Position numbers and translations under genes: made by a program. Shown in pieces: positions 1 through 8,296 of a stretch of DNA of 64,000 bases. This DNA is from Virgibacillus_O sediminis (GTDB lineage Bacteria; Bacillota; Bacilli; Bacillales; Amphibacillaceae). Where the stretch lies: contig NZ_JBHRRZ010000039.1 in the NCBI RefSeq assembly GCF_042643265.1, forward strand, positions 124,001-188,000. Direction: 5' to 3'. The notes below the pieces were generated by a model that did no database searches, was not told the origin of the DNA, and worked only from the letters and a program-made list of their open reading frames with translations. Position 1 is the stretch's first letter. Every line of letters begins with the position of its first letter.

Positions 1-476
1 TCCTTAATCTCTTCCATCGTTAGTTCCCTGCTCCGGTTACCTGTACGCATGTATACTATTCCATCCTTAACTTGAGTTATTATCCCCCGATGTCTTCTTT
101 CCTCTGTCTTAACCTCGCATTTCTTTTTCGGTGTGAATTTCGGATCCTCCGCCAAATAATCGGCTTTTTCCGGAATGCTCATCTCTCTGAAGGACTTATT
201 ATTTTCCGAGCTGTCATCCTCATTAGCTTTTACCGGCTCTTTCTCCTTCTTCTGCTCAACCTCTTTGCCCATTTCTTCCAATGCCTTCTGTTCTTCCTCT
301 AAAAAGTCTCCCCTTATCTTTGCGATGCTTGTATTCCCCTGTTCCTCTGATGCCACCTTCTCTGATTGGGCTTTTTTTGGCGTAGAGTAATCATATTGCA
401 TCTTCGCTTCCGGTCTGCCGATGGACGGCTGATGAATATACAGGAGCGGCTCTTTTGCAAATCTTCTCTTCCCCAT
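1..476 (-). CDS. cotO: Spore coat protein CotO (3' part outside window)
   Basis: The reading frame runs off the left edge; 158 codons are visible. It starts at the ATG at 476, with a strong AGGAGA ribosome site about 10 nt upstream. The N-terminus carries the CotO-family signature (RFAKEPLLYIHQPSIG, then a conserved MQ-Y), followed by a charged Glu/Lys-rich middle and a basic C-terminal part. In B. subtilis CotO is an outer spore-coat morphogenetic protein working with CotH, and its gene lies near fabI and the thi genes downstream of prpE. The order mgtE-cotO here keeps that neighbourhood without the thi genes. Family assignment is from motif memory and synteny; the C-terminus cannot be judged. 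Confidence 0.8.
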   Translation of the reverse strand, partial: MGKRRFAKEPLLYIHQPSIGRPEAKMQYDYSTPKKAQSEKVASEEQGNTSIAKIRGDFLEEEQKALEEMGKEVEQKKEKEPVKANEDDSSENNKSFREMSIPEKADYLAEDPKFTPKKKCEVKTEERRHRGIITQVKDGIVYMRTGNRSRELTMEEIK

Positions 477-625
477 AACTGATCTCTCCTTTAGTCAAAA
501 GTACGTCTACTTAGTATATGAACCCAGAAATGTAATGTGTGCAGATGGCCAAGCGATCTGCAGGAACAAATAGTCTCAAGCAGCATAGAAGTGCTGCAGT
601 TGGGTGCAGAATTCCTTATGTAAAT

Positions 626-661
626 AAAAAGGAACATCTCCCAACAGAGATGCTCCTTTTT
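626..661 (-). terminator. Intrinsic terminator of mgtE
   Basis: A 15-bp stem with one mismatch (AAAAAGGAaCATCTC / GAGATGcTCCTTTTT) and a 6-nt loop. It abuts the mgtE stop codon and ends in T-rich sequence on both strands. Confidence 0.85.
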
Positions 662-2043
662 TACACCAGCCAATTCATGAATGTAGTGGCCATACCGAAA
701 TATATTAATATGGAAATCAGATCATTTACCGTAGTAATAAACGGCCCGGATGCCACTGCCGGATCGATATGCAGGCGGTCCATCAGCATAGGAATAAGGG
801 AACCCGCCAATGTAGCAACAATCAACGATCCAAAGATGGAGAATCCGACAAGCAGTCCGAGATAGATGTTCCCCTGCCACAGATAGACCACAACAGAAAT
901 GACCAGGCCGCAGACCGTTCCTGTAATCAGGCCGGTACCTGCTTCGCGGAGAATCAACTGGGCTTTTCCCTGCTTTCCGTAATCCCCATTAGCGAGGCCG
1001 CGGACAGCTACAGCAAGTGCCTGTGTACCAGTATTACCGGCCATACCGGCAATTAATGGAATAAAAATGGCGAGTACAGCGACCTGCTCCAGTGTTTCTT
1101 CAAACCTCCCGATCAGGCTTGCCGTCAACATGCCAAGGAACAGCAGAATAATGAGCCATGGAAGGCGCTTCCTCGCTGATACGAAAGCATTCTCGTCTTT
1201 CCTGTCCGTCTCAGAGACAGCTGCCAGCATGGAATAGTCTTCACTCGCCTCCTCTTCCATGACATCGAGGATATCATCGACAGTGATAATTCCAAGCAGA
1301 TGATCTTGAAAATCGAGTACAGGAACAGCAAAGAAATCATAGTCCCGAAACATCTGGGCCACTTCTTCCTGATCCCTGCCGACTGACACTGCCACGATTT
1401 TTTCACTCATGACGTCTTCGATCAGATCATCATCATCGGCAATGATCAGATCACGGATCGAAATGACCCCGACCAGCCGCTTATCTTCGTCCAGTACATA
1501 GATATAGTAGATTGTTTCGGCATTGGGGGCGTCCTCTTTCAACTGCTTCATCGCTTCCCTGACGGTCTGTGTTTTTACAATGGCCACATACTCTGTAGTC
1601 ATAATGCTTCCGGCTGTTTTTTCCTCATAATGGAGAAGCTTCTTAATGCCGTCGGCTGCTTCCTTATCCATGATGGTCAGAAAGCTCGCTACCTGATCCT
1701 TTTCCAGTTCATTCAGAATATCCACAGCATCATCGGCAGACATTTCCGCAAGCACCATGGAAGCATAACGAGGATCCATTTCCGTAAAATAATCGCCTGT
1801 CTCCTCAAGCTCCATACTTTCCATGATATCAGCAGTTTCTTCCGGGGAAAGATATGTGTATATCCGCATTCGCTGTTCTTGAGGCTGCTCAGTGAAGAAC
1901 GTTGCTTGGTCGTAAGAATGCAGTTCCAGGAATTCTTCACGGAATTCTTCCATTGCCTGGCGATCCAATGCTTCCTTCAGCTGATTCCACTGTTCTTCAT
2001 ATAGTACTTCATATTCTTGTTCATATCTGTTGGTTGGTTCCAT
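661..2043 (-). CDS. mgtE: Magnesium transporter MgtE
   Basis: MgtE-family Mg2+ channel of the cytoplasmic membrane. Domain order is typical: an N-terminal superhelical domain (about residues 20-125), a CBS pair (about 130-250) that senses cytosolic Mg2+, then five hydrophobic segments, with a pore motif of the GNTGTQ type in the membrane part. The ATG at 2043 (460 residues) is preferred over an in-frame start 15 codons upstream because AGAGGGTG lies 6 nt before it. Convergent terminator at its end; divergent from prpE with about 200 bp between. I found no M-box (ykoK) riboswitch signature in that leader. In B. subtilis a cation antiporter gene occupies the equivalent slot beside prpE. Confidence 0.95.
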   Translation of the reverse strand: MEPTNRYEQEYEVLYEEQWNQLKEALDRQAMEEFREEFLELHSYDQATFFTEQPQEQRMRIYTYLSPEETADIMESMELEETGDYFTEMDPRYASMVLAEMSADDAVDILNELEKDQVASFLTIMDKEAADGIKKLLHYEEKTAGSIMTTEYVAIVKTQTVREAMKQLKEDAPNAETIYYIYVLDEDKRLVGVISIRDLIIADDDDLIEDVMSEKIVAVSVGRDQEEVAQMFRDYDFFAVPVLDFQDHLLGIITVDDILDVMEEEASEDYSMLAAVSETDRKDENAFVSARKRLPWLIILLFLGMLTASLIGRFEETLEQVAVLAIFIPLIAGMAGNTGTQALAVAVRGLANGDYGKQGKAQLILREAGTGLITGTVCGLVISVVVYLWQGNIYLGLLVGFSIFGSLIVATLAGSLIPMLMDRLHIDPAVASGPFITTVNDLISILIYFGMATTFMNWLV

Positions 2044-2246
2044 ATGCAACACCCTCTCTAACGCGAAACTCGTGGGATAGGCCGACAACCAGGCCTGCTC
2101 CCCTTATTGTATACATGAAAATGAATTTAAGTGTAAAAATAATTGCATTCCGATAGAATAATGGCAACGGTAAAATAATATATATTAGCCTTTTCCCCAA
2201 AAGACTTTTATTTACCCTGAAAAATTAGAGCAAAGGTGGGATAACA

Positions 2247-2987
2247 ATGAAGTATGACATAATAGGAGATATCCATGGTTGTTATGAAGAGCTTGTAGAA
2301 CTCTTCGAAAAACTAGACTACCACATGCAGGACTCCATATATATTCATCCGAACGGAAGGATACCTGTTTTTATCGGAGACATCACCGATCGCGGCCCAG
2401 ATTCGATCAGCTGTATTGAATTGATCACCACCATGGCAGCCAAAGGAAAAGCAAAGTATATACCCGGAAATCATTGTGACAAGCTCTATCGTTTCTTTTT
2501 AGGGAACAAGATCCAAATCAAACACGGACTTGAAACAACCGTGGAAGAATACCGCTCCCTTTCTCCCAGCCAGCAAGAAGAAGTAAAAAATGGGTTTATG
2601 TCCTTGTATGAACAAGCCCCATTATACCTTGAACTGGAAGAAGTAGAAGCAGTGGTCGCCCATGCTGGAATCAAGGAGTCTCTGATCGGCCGGACGGATA
2701 AGCGGGTTAAGTCCTTTGTCCTATATGGAGATACGACCGGTGAATTTTATCATGATGGCCGACCTGTTCGCCGTGACTGGGCACAGAATTACCGAGGGGA
2801 ACGCTGGATTGTCTATGGGCATACACCTGTCCGCAAACCTAGAAAAGTCCACAAGACGATCAACATTGACACCGGATGTGTATTCGGCAATGCCCTTACC
2901 GCCTTCCGCCTGCCGGAAGAAGAAATCGTATCCGTGCCTTCCCGTCAGCCATTTATCGAAGAGAAGTTTAGCTATTTTGACGATTGA
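2247..2987 (+). CDS. prpE: Bis(5'-nucleosyl)-tetraphosphatase PrpE
   Basis: Calcineurin-like metallophosphatase of 246 residues, close to B. subtilis PrpE (244). The motif series is complete: GDIHGC near the N-terminus, GDITDRGPDS, GNHCD, a VAHAG and a GHTP motif that bind two metals. It hydrolyses Ap4A asymmetrically; in Bacillus PrpE has been linked to spore germination. RBS AAAGGTGGG precedes the ATG. Its last 20 bp overlap tail-to-tail with the pseudouridine synthase gene on the other strand, so the two mRNAs must be complementary at their 3' ends unless termination is internal. Confidence 0.93.
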   Translation: MKYDIIGDIHGCYEELVELFEKLDYHMQDSIYIHPNGRIPVFIGDITDRGPDSISCIELITTMAAKGKAKYIPGNHCDKLYRFFLGNKIQIKHGLETTVEEYRSLSPSQQEEVKNGFMSLYEQAPLYLELEEVEAVVAHAGIKESLIGRTDKRVKSFVLYGDTTGEFYHDGRPVRRDWAQNYRGERWIVYGHTPVRKPRKVHKTINIDTGCVFGNALTAFRLPEEEIVSVPSRQPFIEEKFSYFDD

Positions 2988-3855
2988 CAAGCATTGCTAT
3001 TTCCTCAGGAATCATCGAAGTAAAGCTCAGTTCTTCCTGTGTCAGCGGGTGGTTGAAAACCAATTGATGGCAATGCAATGCCTGGCGGCCAATCAGGCCA
3101 GTACTTCCCCCATATAAGTCATCTCCAGCAAGCGGATGGCCGAGATGGGCGAAATGCACCCGGATTTGGTGCGTCCTGCCCGTCTCGAGCTTCACCTCCG
3201 CCAGGGAATGTTGTTCATGGGAGGAAAGCAGCCGGTAATGGGTCACCGCTCTTTTTCCCTCTGGTGCGACGGTCCGTTCAATGATGGAACCCTTTTTTCT
3301 ATCAATGGGTAAATCGATGGTTCCTTCTTTCCTTTCAAGCAACCCTTCTACAACCGCACAGTACCTCCGATGCACCTTCCCAGTTTTCTGGGAAACGGCA
3401 AGCAGGGAGTGGCTCAGCCTGTGTTTGGCGATGAGCATAAGCCCGGATGTATCCCTGTCCAAGCGGGTTACCACATGGATGGTATACGGTATATCATTTT
3501 TTTGGTAGTATGCTAGAAGGCCGTTGGCAATTGAATATTTAGGATGGTTTACAGAAGGCATGACCGGTGTTCCGGCCGGTTTATCCACTACGATAATATC
3601 CTCGTCTTCGTAAATAATAGCTATATCCATCTCTATAGGCTGCAGATTCTCTCCGACCACCTCTCGAGGTAAGCTGATTTCCAATTCATCACCGGCTGAT
3701 AATACGAAACGCACCGTCTGCCGCCTACCGTTTACGGTAATTTCTCCGCCATCAAATTTAACAGCCTTCAAGATGGAGCGGGAAAAGCCATGTACCTTCT
3801 GTAGATAATCACGGATCACCAACCCCGAATACTGTTCATCTATCTGCCATCTCAT
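2968..3855 (-). CDS. yjbO: RluA/RluD-family pseudouridine synthase (YjbO type)
   Basis: 295-residue RNA pseudouridine synthase. An S4-like N-terminal RNA-binding segment (about 1-75) is followed by the RluA catalytic domain with the hallmark RLDRDTSG motif containing the catalytic Asp, and later GRTHQIRVH. Target uridines (rRNA or tRNA) cannot be assigned from sequence. It is the last gene of a relQ-nadK-yjbO run on the minus strand with 13-27 bp gaps, matching the B. subtilis yjbM-nadF-yjbO operon. It overlaps prpE at the 3' end. Confidence 0.92.
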   Translation of the reverse strand: MRWQIDEQYSGLVIRDYLQKVHGFSRSILKAVKFDGGEITVNGRRQTVRFVLSAGDELEISLPREVVGENLQPIEMDIAIIYEDEDIIVVDKPAGTPVMPSVNHPKYSIANGLLAYYQKNDIPYTIHVVTRLDRDTSGLMLIAKHRLSHSLLAVSQKTGKVHRRYCAVVEGLLERKEGTIDLPIDRKKGSIIERTVAPEGKRAVTHYRLLSSHEQHSLAEVKLETGRTHQIRVHFAHLGHPLAGDDLYGGSTGLIGRQALHCHQLVFNHPLTQEELSFTSMIPEEIAMLVNRQNS

Positions 3856-3868
3856 CTGCCATCAATCC

Positions 3869-4672
3869 TTATAATTCCTCATCATCTGAAATAAATGATT
3901 CACGCACCCTGTCCCAGAAAGGGAACGGACGGAATCTGGCAAAACGCACCCGCTCTTCAGCCACCCGGCACTGGATCGATTTCACATCCGAAAAGGTGGA
4001 GGTCACATGGTCGATGGAGATAAGAAAACTTTTATCGACCATCGGCTTCAGCAGGCATGTATGATGGTTGGGCAGGATCAGCGGCGAACCGATCGTACGG
4101 AAGACACGATTATTAATCGATGCCATTTCTGTCAGCTGGATGGCTTCAATCGAAGGATGGATAATCCCCCCGCCAAGCGCCTTATTATAGGCGGTACTTC
4201 CAGATGGAGTAGAAATGCACAACCCATCTCCACGGAATGTTTCAAAGTGATCGCCCTTTATCTGAACATCAAACACAACCGAGCCTTCCGCTGTCTTGAT
4301 CATCGATTCATTCAGGGCAAGATAACGGTCCTCTTTTCCGGATTTCGGCCGGATAATCACTTCCAGCAATGGGTATTCAACAATCTGGAAAGGGGTTTTC
4401 GCAATTTCTATAATCAGTTTCTCCACCTCATCCGGTGTCCAGTCGGCATAAAAACCAAGGTGCCCAGTATGTACGCCGATAAAAGCTGTCGACTCCAGTC
4501 TGTGATTATATCGGTGAAATGCCTCCAGGAAAGTCCCATCGCCTCCTACCGAGATGACCAAATCCGGTTCTTCCCTGTCATATTCCAAACCGAACTCGAT
4601 TAAATACTGCTTCATGGTTGCTTTGATTTTTTGTGATCTTTCGTCTCCTCTTGATACAATTTTGAATTTCAT
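3869..4672 (-). CDS. nadK: NAD kinase
   Basis: ATP-NAD kinase (267 residues; usual Bacillus NadF length) making NADP+ in the cytosol. The GGDGT nucleotide-binding motif is at residues 43-47, followed by the conserved GLCISTPSGSTAYNKALGGG block in the NAD-binding domain. ATG start with a GGGAGAGG ribosome site. It lies between relQ and the pseudouridine synthase in an apparent three-gene operon; coupling of NADP synthesis with alarmone synthesis is conserved in Bacillales. Confidence 0.95.
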   Translation of the reverse strand: MKFKIVSRGDERSQKIKATMKQYLIEFGLEYDREEPDLVISVGGDGTFLEAFHRYNHRLESTAFIGVHTGHLGFYADWTPDEVEKLIIEIAKTPFQIVEYPLLEVIIRPKSGKEDRYLALNESMIKTAEGSVVFDVQIKGDHFETFRGDGLCISTPSGSTAYNKALGGGIIHPSIEAIQLTEMASINNRVFRTIGSPLILPNHHTCLLKPMVDKSFLISIDHVTSTFSDVKSIQCRVAEERVRFARFRPFPFWDRVRESFISDDEEL

Positions 4673-4699
4673 GACGGCTGCCTCTCCCTCCCGCTGATT

Positions 4700-5314
4700 C
4701 TATTTCCGGTGAAAAATCCGCTGCGCTTCTTGTACTTCATTCTTGATTTTAGACATTTCTTCATCCAATTTGAAGGCTGCCTCTGCAGCACGCTGCAGCC
4801 TTTCCTTAATTTCCTTCGGTATGCTTCCTTGATACTTATAATTCAAGGAATGCTCGTTAGTCGCCCAGAAATTCATCGCTAGTGTACGCACTTGAATCTC
4901 TGCAAGGATAATCTTCATCCCGTCGATGGTCTCTACGGGATATTCGACGATTATATGATAGGAGCGGTAACCGCTGTCTTTTTTATGGGAAATATAATCC
5001 TTTTCAGCAACTACTCTCATATCACGGCGCAGGTGTATCATATCCACTACTGTATAGATATCATCAACAAACTGGCAGACCACCCGCACTCCTGCGATAT
5101 CCTGCATTTCCTTTTCCAATTTCTCGATAGGAATCTTCCGGCGCTCTGCTTTCTCTAAAATACTTGCTACCGGTTTGACCCTGCCAGTGATAAATTCAAT
5201 CGGGGAATGCCTTTTTTCATGCTCGAATTGCGACCGCATCCCTTTGAGTTTAACTTTCAGTTCTTCCACAACCTGCCTGTAAGGTGCCAGCGTTGCTTCC
5301 CAGTTCACATTCAA
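4700..5314 (-). CDS. relQ: Small alarmone synthetase RelQ (GTP pyrophosphokinase)
   Basis: Single-domain (p)ppGpp synthetase of the SAS1/YjbM type, about 204 residues, with no hydrolase or TGS domain. It contains the synthetase core around FITGRVKPVASILEKAERR, the IAGVRVVCQFVDDIY block and EIQVRTLAMNFWATNEH. It transfers pyrophosphate from ATP to GDP/GTP. Start choice is uncertain: GTG at 5317, TTG at 5314 and GTG at 5308 are all in frame; the TTG best fits the GAGG spacing and the B. subtilis N-terminus. First gene of the relQ-nadK-yjbO operon. Confidence 0.93.
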   Translation of the reverse strand: MNVNWEATLAPYRQVVEELKVKLKGMRSQFEHEKRHSPIEFITGRVKPVASILEKAERRKIPIEKLEKEMQDIAGVRVVCQFVDDIYTVVDMIHLRRDMRVVAEKDYISHKKDSGYRSYHIIVEYPVETIDGMKIILAEIQVRTLAMNFWATNEHSLNYKYQGSIPKEIKERLQRAAEAAFKLDEEMSKIKNEVQEAQRIFHRK

Positions 5315-5443
5315 CACCGCCTCAAATTCTTGTCAGATACATTTTATCACAACATAAGCAAATTCCTAACCATTGCATATTCAGTCCAATTTCGCCATAA
5401 TCAATAATAACCTACTTTGCAATGAATTTGGAGGTAAATTTTA

Positions 5444-6016
5444 GTGGCACAAGAAATAGAAATAGAGTATAAAAATCTACTGACAAAGGACGAATTCCAA
5501 CGTCTGCTGGCCAGGCTCCCTTTTCCCGAATCAGGGAGCACTCAAACAAACCATTACTTTGAAACCGCCGACTTTGATTTGAAAGAGCATGGAAGTGCAC
5601 TACGAATCCGGGAGAAAGGCGGAAAATATCGCCTGACATTGAAAGAACCGCATGCTGACGGGCTGCTGGAAACCCATGACGATCTTACGAAAGAAGAGGC
5701 TGACGGATGGCTTGAAGGAAACATCATCGCCAAACCCCATGTAGCCGGGCAACTGAAAGAAAAGGGAATCAGACATGAAGATTTGAAGTATTGCGGCAGT
5801 TTGGCCACAAACCGGCGGGAGATTGAATATGAAGGTGTACTGCTAGTCCTGGATCACAGCACATATAATAGAAGAGAAGATTACGAACTGGAACTGGAAG
5901 CACCTTCAAAAGAGCTGGGGACTGCCAGGTTTGAGCAATTGCTGAAGGAGCATCAAATCAAACGGCGGAACACACCGAATAAGATCCAACGCTTTTTTGA
6001 GAGTTTGAATCCATAG
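5444..6016 (+). CDS. yjbK: CYTH-domain protein YjbK (putative triphosphatase/adenylyl cyclase fold)
   Basis: 190 residues beginning at GTG with a GGAGGT site 8 nt upstream. The N-terminal EIEIEYK is the CYTH metal-binding ExExK motif, followed by alternating acidic and basic strands (RIREKGGKYRLTLKEP) that line the triphosphate tunnel. CYTH proteins usually hydrolyse tripolyphosphate or thiamine triphosphate; the substrate of YjbK is not established. It is divergent from relQ, as in B. subtilis, where yjbK-yjbL-yjbM are neighbours. Confidence 0.88.
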   Translation: MAQEIEIEYKNLLTKDEFQRLLARLPFPESGSTQTNHYFETADFDLKEHGSALRIREKGGKYRLTLKEPHADGLLETHDDLTKEEADGWLEGNIIAKPHVAGQLKEKGIRHEDLKYCGSLATNRREIEYEGVLLVLDHSTYNRREDYELELEAPSKELGTARFEQLLKEHQIKRRNTPNKIQRFFESLNP

Positions 6017-6169
6017 CAGCTCCTAGGGCTGTCAATCAGATAAGTTGCCCAAGCACCTTTACGTTGCTAAAATATATAGTACAACAAAGAGGAGAATATA
6101 CCTATAGACATGGGAGGCTTCTAAACTTCCGTTAATCTCCGCTTTGGGCAACGATAAGGAGAATGAAAT

Positions 6170-6556
6170 ATGACTCATACAGAACACGGTACCATTTATG
6201 AAGCCATCGGCGGTGCCGAAACAATAAATAAACTGGTTACAGCTTTTTACACAAGAGTGGGCAGGCATCCTTCCCTTACACCGATATTCCCCGATGATCT
6301 GACGGAAACAGCGAGAAAACAGGAATTGTTTCTTACCCAATTCTTCGGCGGGCCAAGGCTCTATGAAGAAGAGCGTGGCCATCCGATGATGAGACGAAGG
6401 CACCTGCCCTTTCCGATTACACCGGAGCGCCGGGATGCATGGCTTGCATGCATGGAAGAAGCATTAATAGAAGCAGGAATCGAAGACCCCTATCGTTCAG
6501 CCATTTTTGAAAGGTTAACAATGACAGCCAATCACATGATGAACACACCAGAATGA
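6170..6556 (+). CDS. yjbI: Group II truncated hemoglobin YjbI
   Basis: 128-residue 2/2 globin. Tyr B10 is at about residue 27 (AFY), the proximal His F8 at about residue 78 (RRRHLPF), and the group II Trp G8 at residue 91. Such globins bind O2/NO and are implicated in oxidative or nitrosative defence. It lies 14 bp upstream of spxH in the same direction, the conserved yjbI-yjbH pair, so the two are probably co-transcribed. ATG start with an AAGGAGAATG-type site. The 150 bp before it holds no gene I can support. Confidence 0.93.
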   Translation: MTHTEHGTIYEAIGGAETINKLVTAFYTRVGRHPSLTPIFPDDLTETARKQELFLTQFFGGPRLYEEERGHPMMRRRHLPFPITPERRDAWLACMEEALIEAGIEDPYRSAIFERLTMTANHMMNTPE

Positions 6557-6569
6557 AAGGAGAATCGAT

Positions 6570-7463
6570 GTGAGCTGGAATCAAACTGGGCTCAGGAGTT
6601 CAAACCGCACCCAAATATCGGAGAACTACAACTTCCTTGATTTGCTCCAGAAGCCGATCGAGATGTACGTGTTCATTGATCCCCTCTGTCCGGAATGTTG
6701 GTCTCTGGAACCTTACCTGAAGAAGCTGTCAATCGAATATGGACGTTTTTTCACATTACGCCCCATCATCAGCGGCCACCTGAATTCGTTGAATAAAGAT
6801 CAATTCGACCAGCCGCGGAGGATGAGAGACATCTGGGAAAAAACATCGAAACGCACCGGAATGTGCTGTGACGGTGACTTGTGGATCGAGAATCCTGTTT
6901 CCTATCCATGGATCGCTTCTCTGGCTATTAAAGCGGCTGAACTGCAAGGCAAAAAGGCAGGAAGAATCTTCTTGCGCAAACTGCAGGAGAATGTTTTCTT
7001 GAAAAAGAAAGATATTTCAGATGAACTCGTTCTCATTCAATGTGCCAAAGAAGCAAGGCTCGATGTATCAGAATTTCGGGATGACCTACACTCCCAATCC
7101 GCCAAAAAGGCCTTTCAATGTGACGTCACCTTAACAAGAGAAATGGACGTTGACTATATTCCGACCATCGTTTTCTTCAATCAGCTGGTTGAAGAAGAAG
7201 GAATTAAAATATCCGGTCTGTATCCATATGATATCTATGTACGCGTCCTTAGTGAAATACTGCAGAAATCCCCGATACCATCCGAAAAGCCGCCTTTGGA
7301 AGATTTCATGTCCTTCTATGGCACGGTAGGTGATAAGGAAATCTCTGTTGTCTATGACTGGAGCGAAGCAAAAACAGAACGGGAGATGAAAAAACTCCAA
7401 CTGCGCCAGAAAGTGGATCGGATTCCTGTAAAGTACGGCTCCTTCTGGAAATATACGGGATGA
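6570..7463 (+). CDS. spxH: ClpXP adaptor SpxH (YjbH), DsbA-like
   Basis: 297-residue thioredoxin-fold protein with a CPEC active-site-like motif (Cys40, Cys43) and a His-rich start region weaker than in B. subtilis YjbH. SpxH presents the regulator Spx to ClpXP for degradation; disulfide stress makes it aggregate and so stabilises Spx. Start is GTG at 6570; the overlapping ATG at 6568 is followed at once by TGA. The ribosome site AAAGGAGA overlaps the end of yjbI. Its substrate Spx is encoded 5 kb away in this window (12.5 kb). Confidence 0.93.
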   Translation: MSWNQTGLRSSNRTQISENYNFLDLLQKPIEMYVFIDPLCPECWSLEPYLKKLSIEYGRFFTLRPIISGHLNSLNKDQFDQPRRMRDIWEKTSKRTGMCCDGDLWIENPVSYPWIASLAIKAAELQGKKAGRIFLRKLQENVFLKKKDISDELVLIQCAKEARLDVSEFRDDLHSQSAKKAFQCDVTLTREMDVDYIPTIVFFNQLVEEEGIKISGLYPYDIYVRVLSEILQKSPIPSEKPPLEDFMSFYGTVGDKEISVVYDWSEAKTEREMKKLQLRQKVDRIPVKYGSFWKYTG

Positions 7464-7477
7464 AAGAATGTTATTAT

Positions 7478-7516
7478 CTTGGGCCTGCCGCTAAAACGGC
7501 TGGCGCAAGTTTTTTT
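7478..7516 (+). terminator. Intrinsic terminator after spxH
   Basis: A 13-bp stem with two mismatches (CTTGGGCCTGCCG / CGGCTGGCGCAAG), CTAAAA loop and seven T residues, 15 bp after the spxH stop. The stretch from here to the RoxS terminator at about 7728 holds nothing I recognise. Confidence 0.85.
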
Positions 7517-7727
7517 ATGGAGTAAGAAGATAGTAAAGTTCAAGAGTCACTCCACGGCTTTAACCGTATGGAAGGTAAATAAAATTATATAGGATGAGTC
7601 TCAGAGATGATATATAAGAAGAGTTGAAAGTGTTGACGCACAAGCAGTTCCTTTGTCGCAGCTGTTCCTGTAACCTTTCACTGTCGAGGATGCTGGTCTT
7701 GGAGACCGTGGCCATGGTTCGTAAACC

Positions 7728-7846
7728 AAAAAGAAAAGGATACACGGGGCAGCGTGTATCCTTTATCTCTCTTTGTATTCATACAAAGGGGGATGGGAGA
7801 AAGTTTCATGATCAAACAAAGGGGTTTTTGTTTGTTTTGAACTTAC
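7728..7846 (-). ncRNA. roxS: Small regulatory RNA RoxS / RsaE
   Basis: The minus strand carries two C-rich seed regions, ACCCCTTTGTTTG and CTCCCATCCCCCTTTGT, separated by an A/T-rich linker. An intrinsic terminator follows (AAAGGATACACG / CGTGTATCCTTT, then a T-rich tract). These seeds, their spacing and the roughly 119-nt length match RsaE of Staphylococcus and RoxS of Bacillus, an sRNA that represses central-metabolism and respiration mRNAs by base-pairing. Location between spxH and yizD agrees with B. subtilis. The 5' end is predicted from the promoter, not measured. Confidence 0.9.
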
Positions 7847-7852
7847 ATTGTA

Positions 7853-7905
7853 ATAATAACAACTTTATTTTTAATAATCAACCGTCATGTTCTTACTTTC
7901 ACAAA
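7853..7905 (-). promoter_or_regulatory. roxS promoter with ResD-like box
   Basis: On the minus strand, TTGATT and TATTAT are separated by 17 bp and placed 6-7 nt before the predicted RoxS 5' end. Upstream, TTTGTGAAA (7905-7897) resembles the ResD recognition sequence. In B. subtilis roxS is activated by the NO-responsive ResDE system. Box assignment rests on consensus similarity. Confidence 0.7.
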
Positions 7906-7978
7906 TCTGTCACTTCTAATTCTAAATTATAACACATAGAGTATATTAAACTTGAAGAATTGTTGAGGGGTGTTATAA

Positions 7979-8155
7979 ATGCGGGATTTCCTTCCTGTTT
8001 TTTTTCTTTTCCTTACATTTTTTGCTCTTATTCTCAATCTCTTCGGCTTGATGCAGATTATCCCTATCTACCTCACTCTCCCGATTCTTTTTCTGTCCAT
8101 TTATCTAACCCTTTATTCCTTCACCCATAAAAGGGCCTATCGAGGCAGCCGCTGA
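7979..8155 (+). CDS. yizD: Small membrane protein YizD
   Basis: 58-residue ORF starting at ATG 7979 with GAGGGGTG 7 nt upstream. Two hydrophobic segments (about residues 5-25 and 28-48) precede a basic tail (HKRAYRGSR). Size, hydrophobicity and position between the RoxS locus and pepF match B. subtilis YizD, whose function is unknown. It is divergent from roxS, so their control regions overlap. The symbol rests on synteny and length rather than alignment. Confidence 0.7.
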   Translation: MRDFLPVFFLFLTFFALILNLFGLMQIIPIYLTLPILFLSIYLTLYSFTHKRAYRGSR

Positions 8156-8172
8156 CTAGCGGCTGTTTTTTT
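8146..8172 (+). terminator. Intrinsic terminator overlapping the yizD stop codon
   Basis: CAGCCGCT / AGCGGCTG perfect 8-bp stem with a 4-nt loop followed by seven T residues; the left arm includes the last yizD codons. Confidence 0.85.
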
Positions 8173-8251
8173 AGGAAACGACCGTTAATAGGCTGGACTT
8201 GATCTTCTCCGCTGCGTTGCCTGAATTTGTTTGCGGCAGATTCCCAGCCTG

Positions 8252-8290
8252 AAAAAACCGGACAGGCCCCTTCGGCCTAGTCCGGTTTTC
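8252..8290 (-). terminator. Terminator between yizD and pepF
   Basis: AAAACCGGAC / GTCCGGTTTT 10-bp outer stem with an inner AGGCC/GGCCT stem and A/T runs on both sides. It serves pepF and can act in both directions. Confidence 0.85.
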
Positions 8291-8296
8291 ATTTTA

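Noticed and set aside
7624..7932. 102-codon plus-strand ORF over the RoxS region
   Set aside because: No ribosome site; it crosses the RoxS terminator and promoter in antisense.
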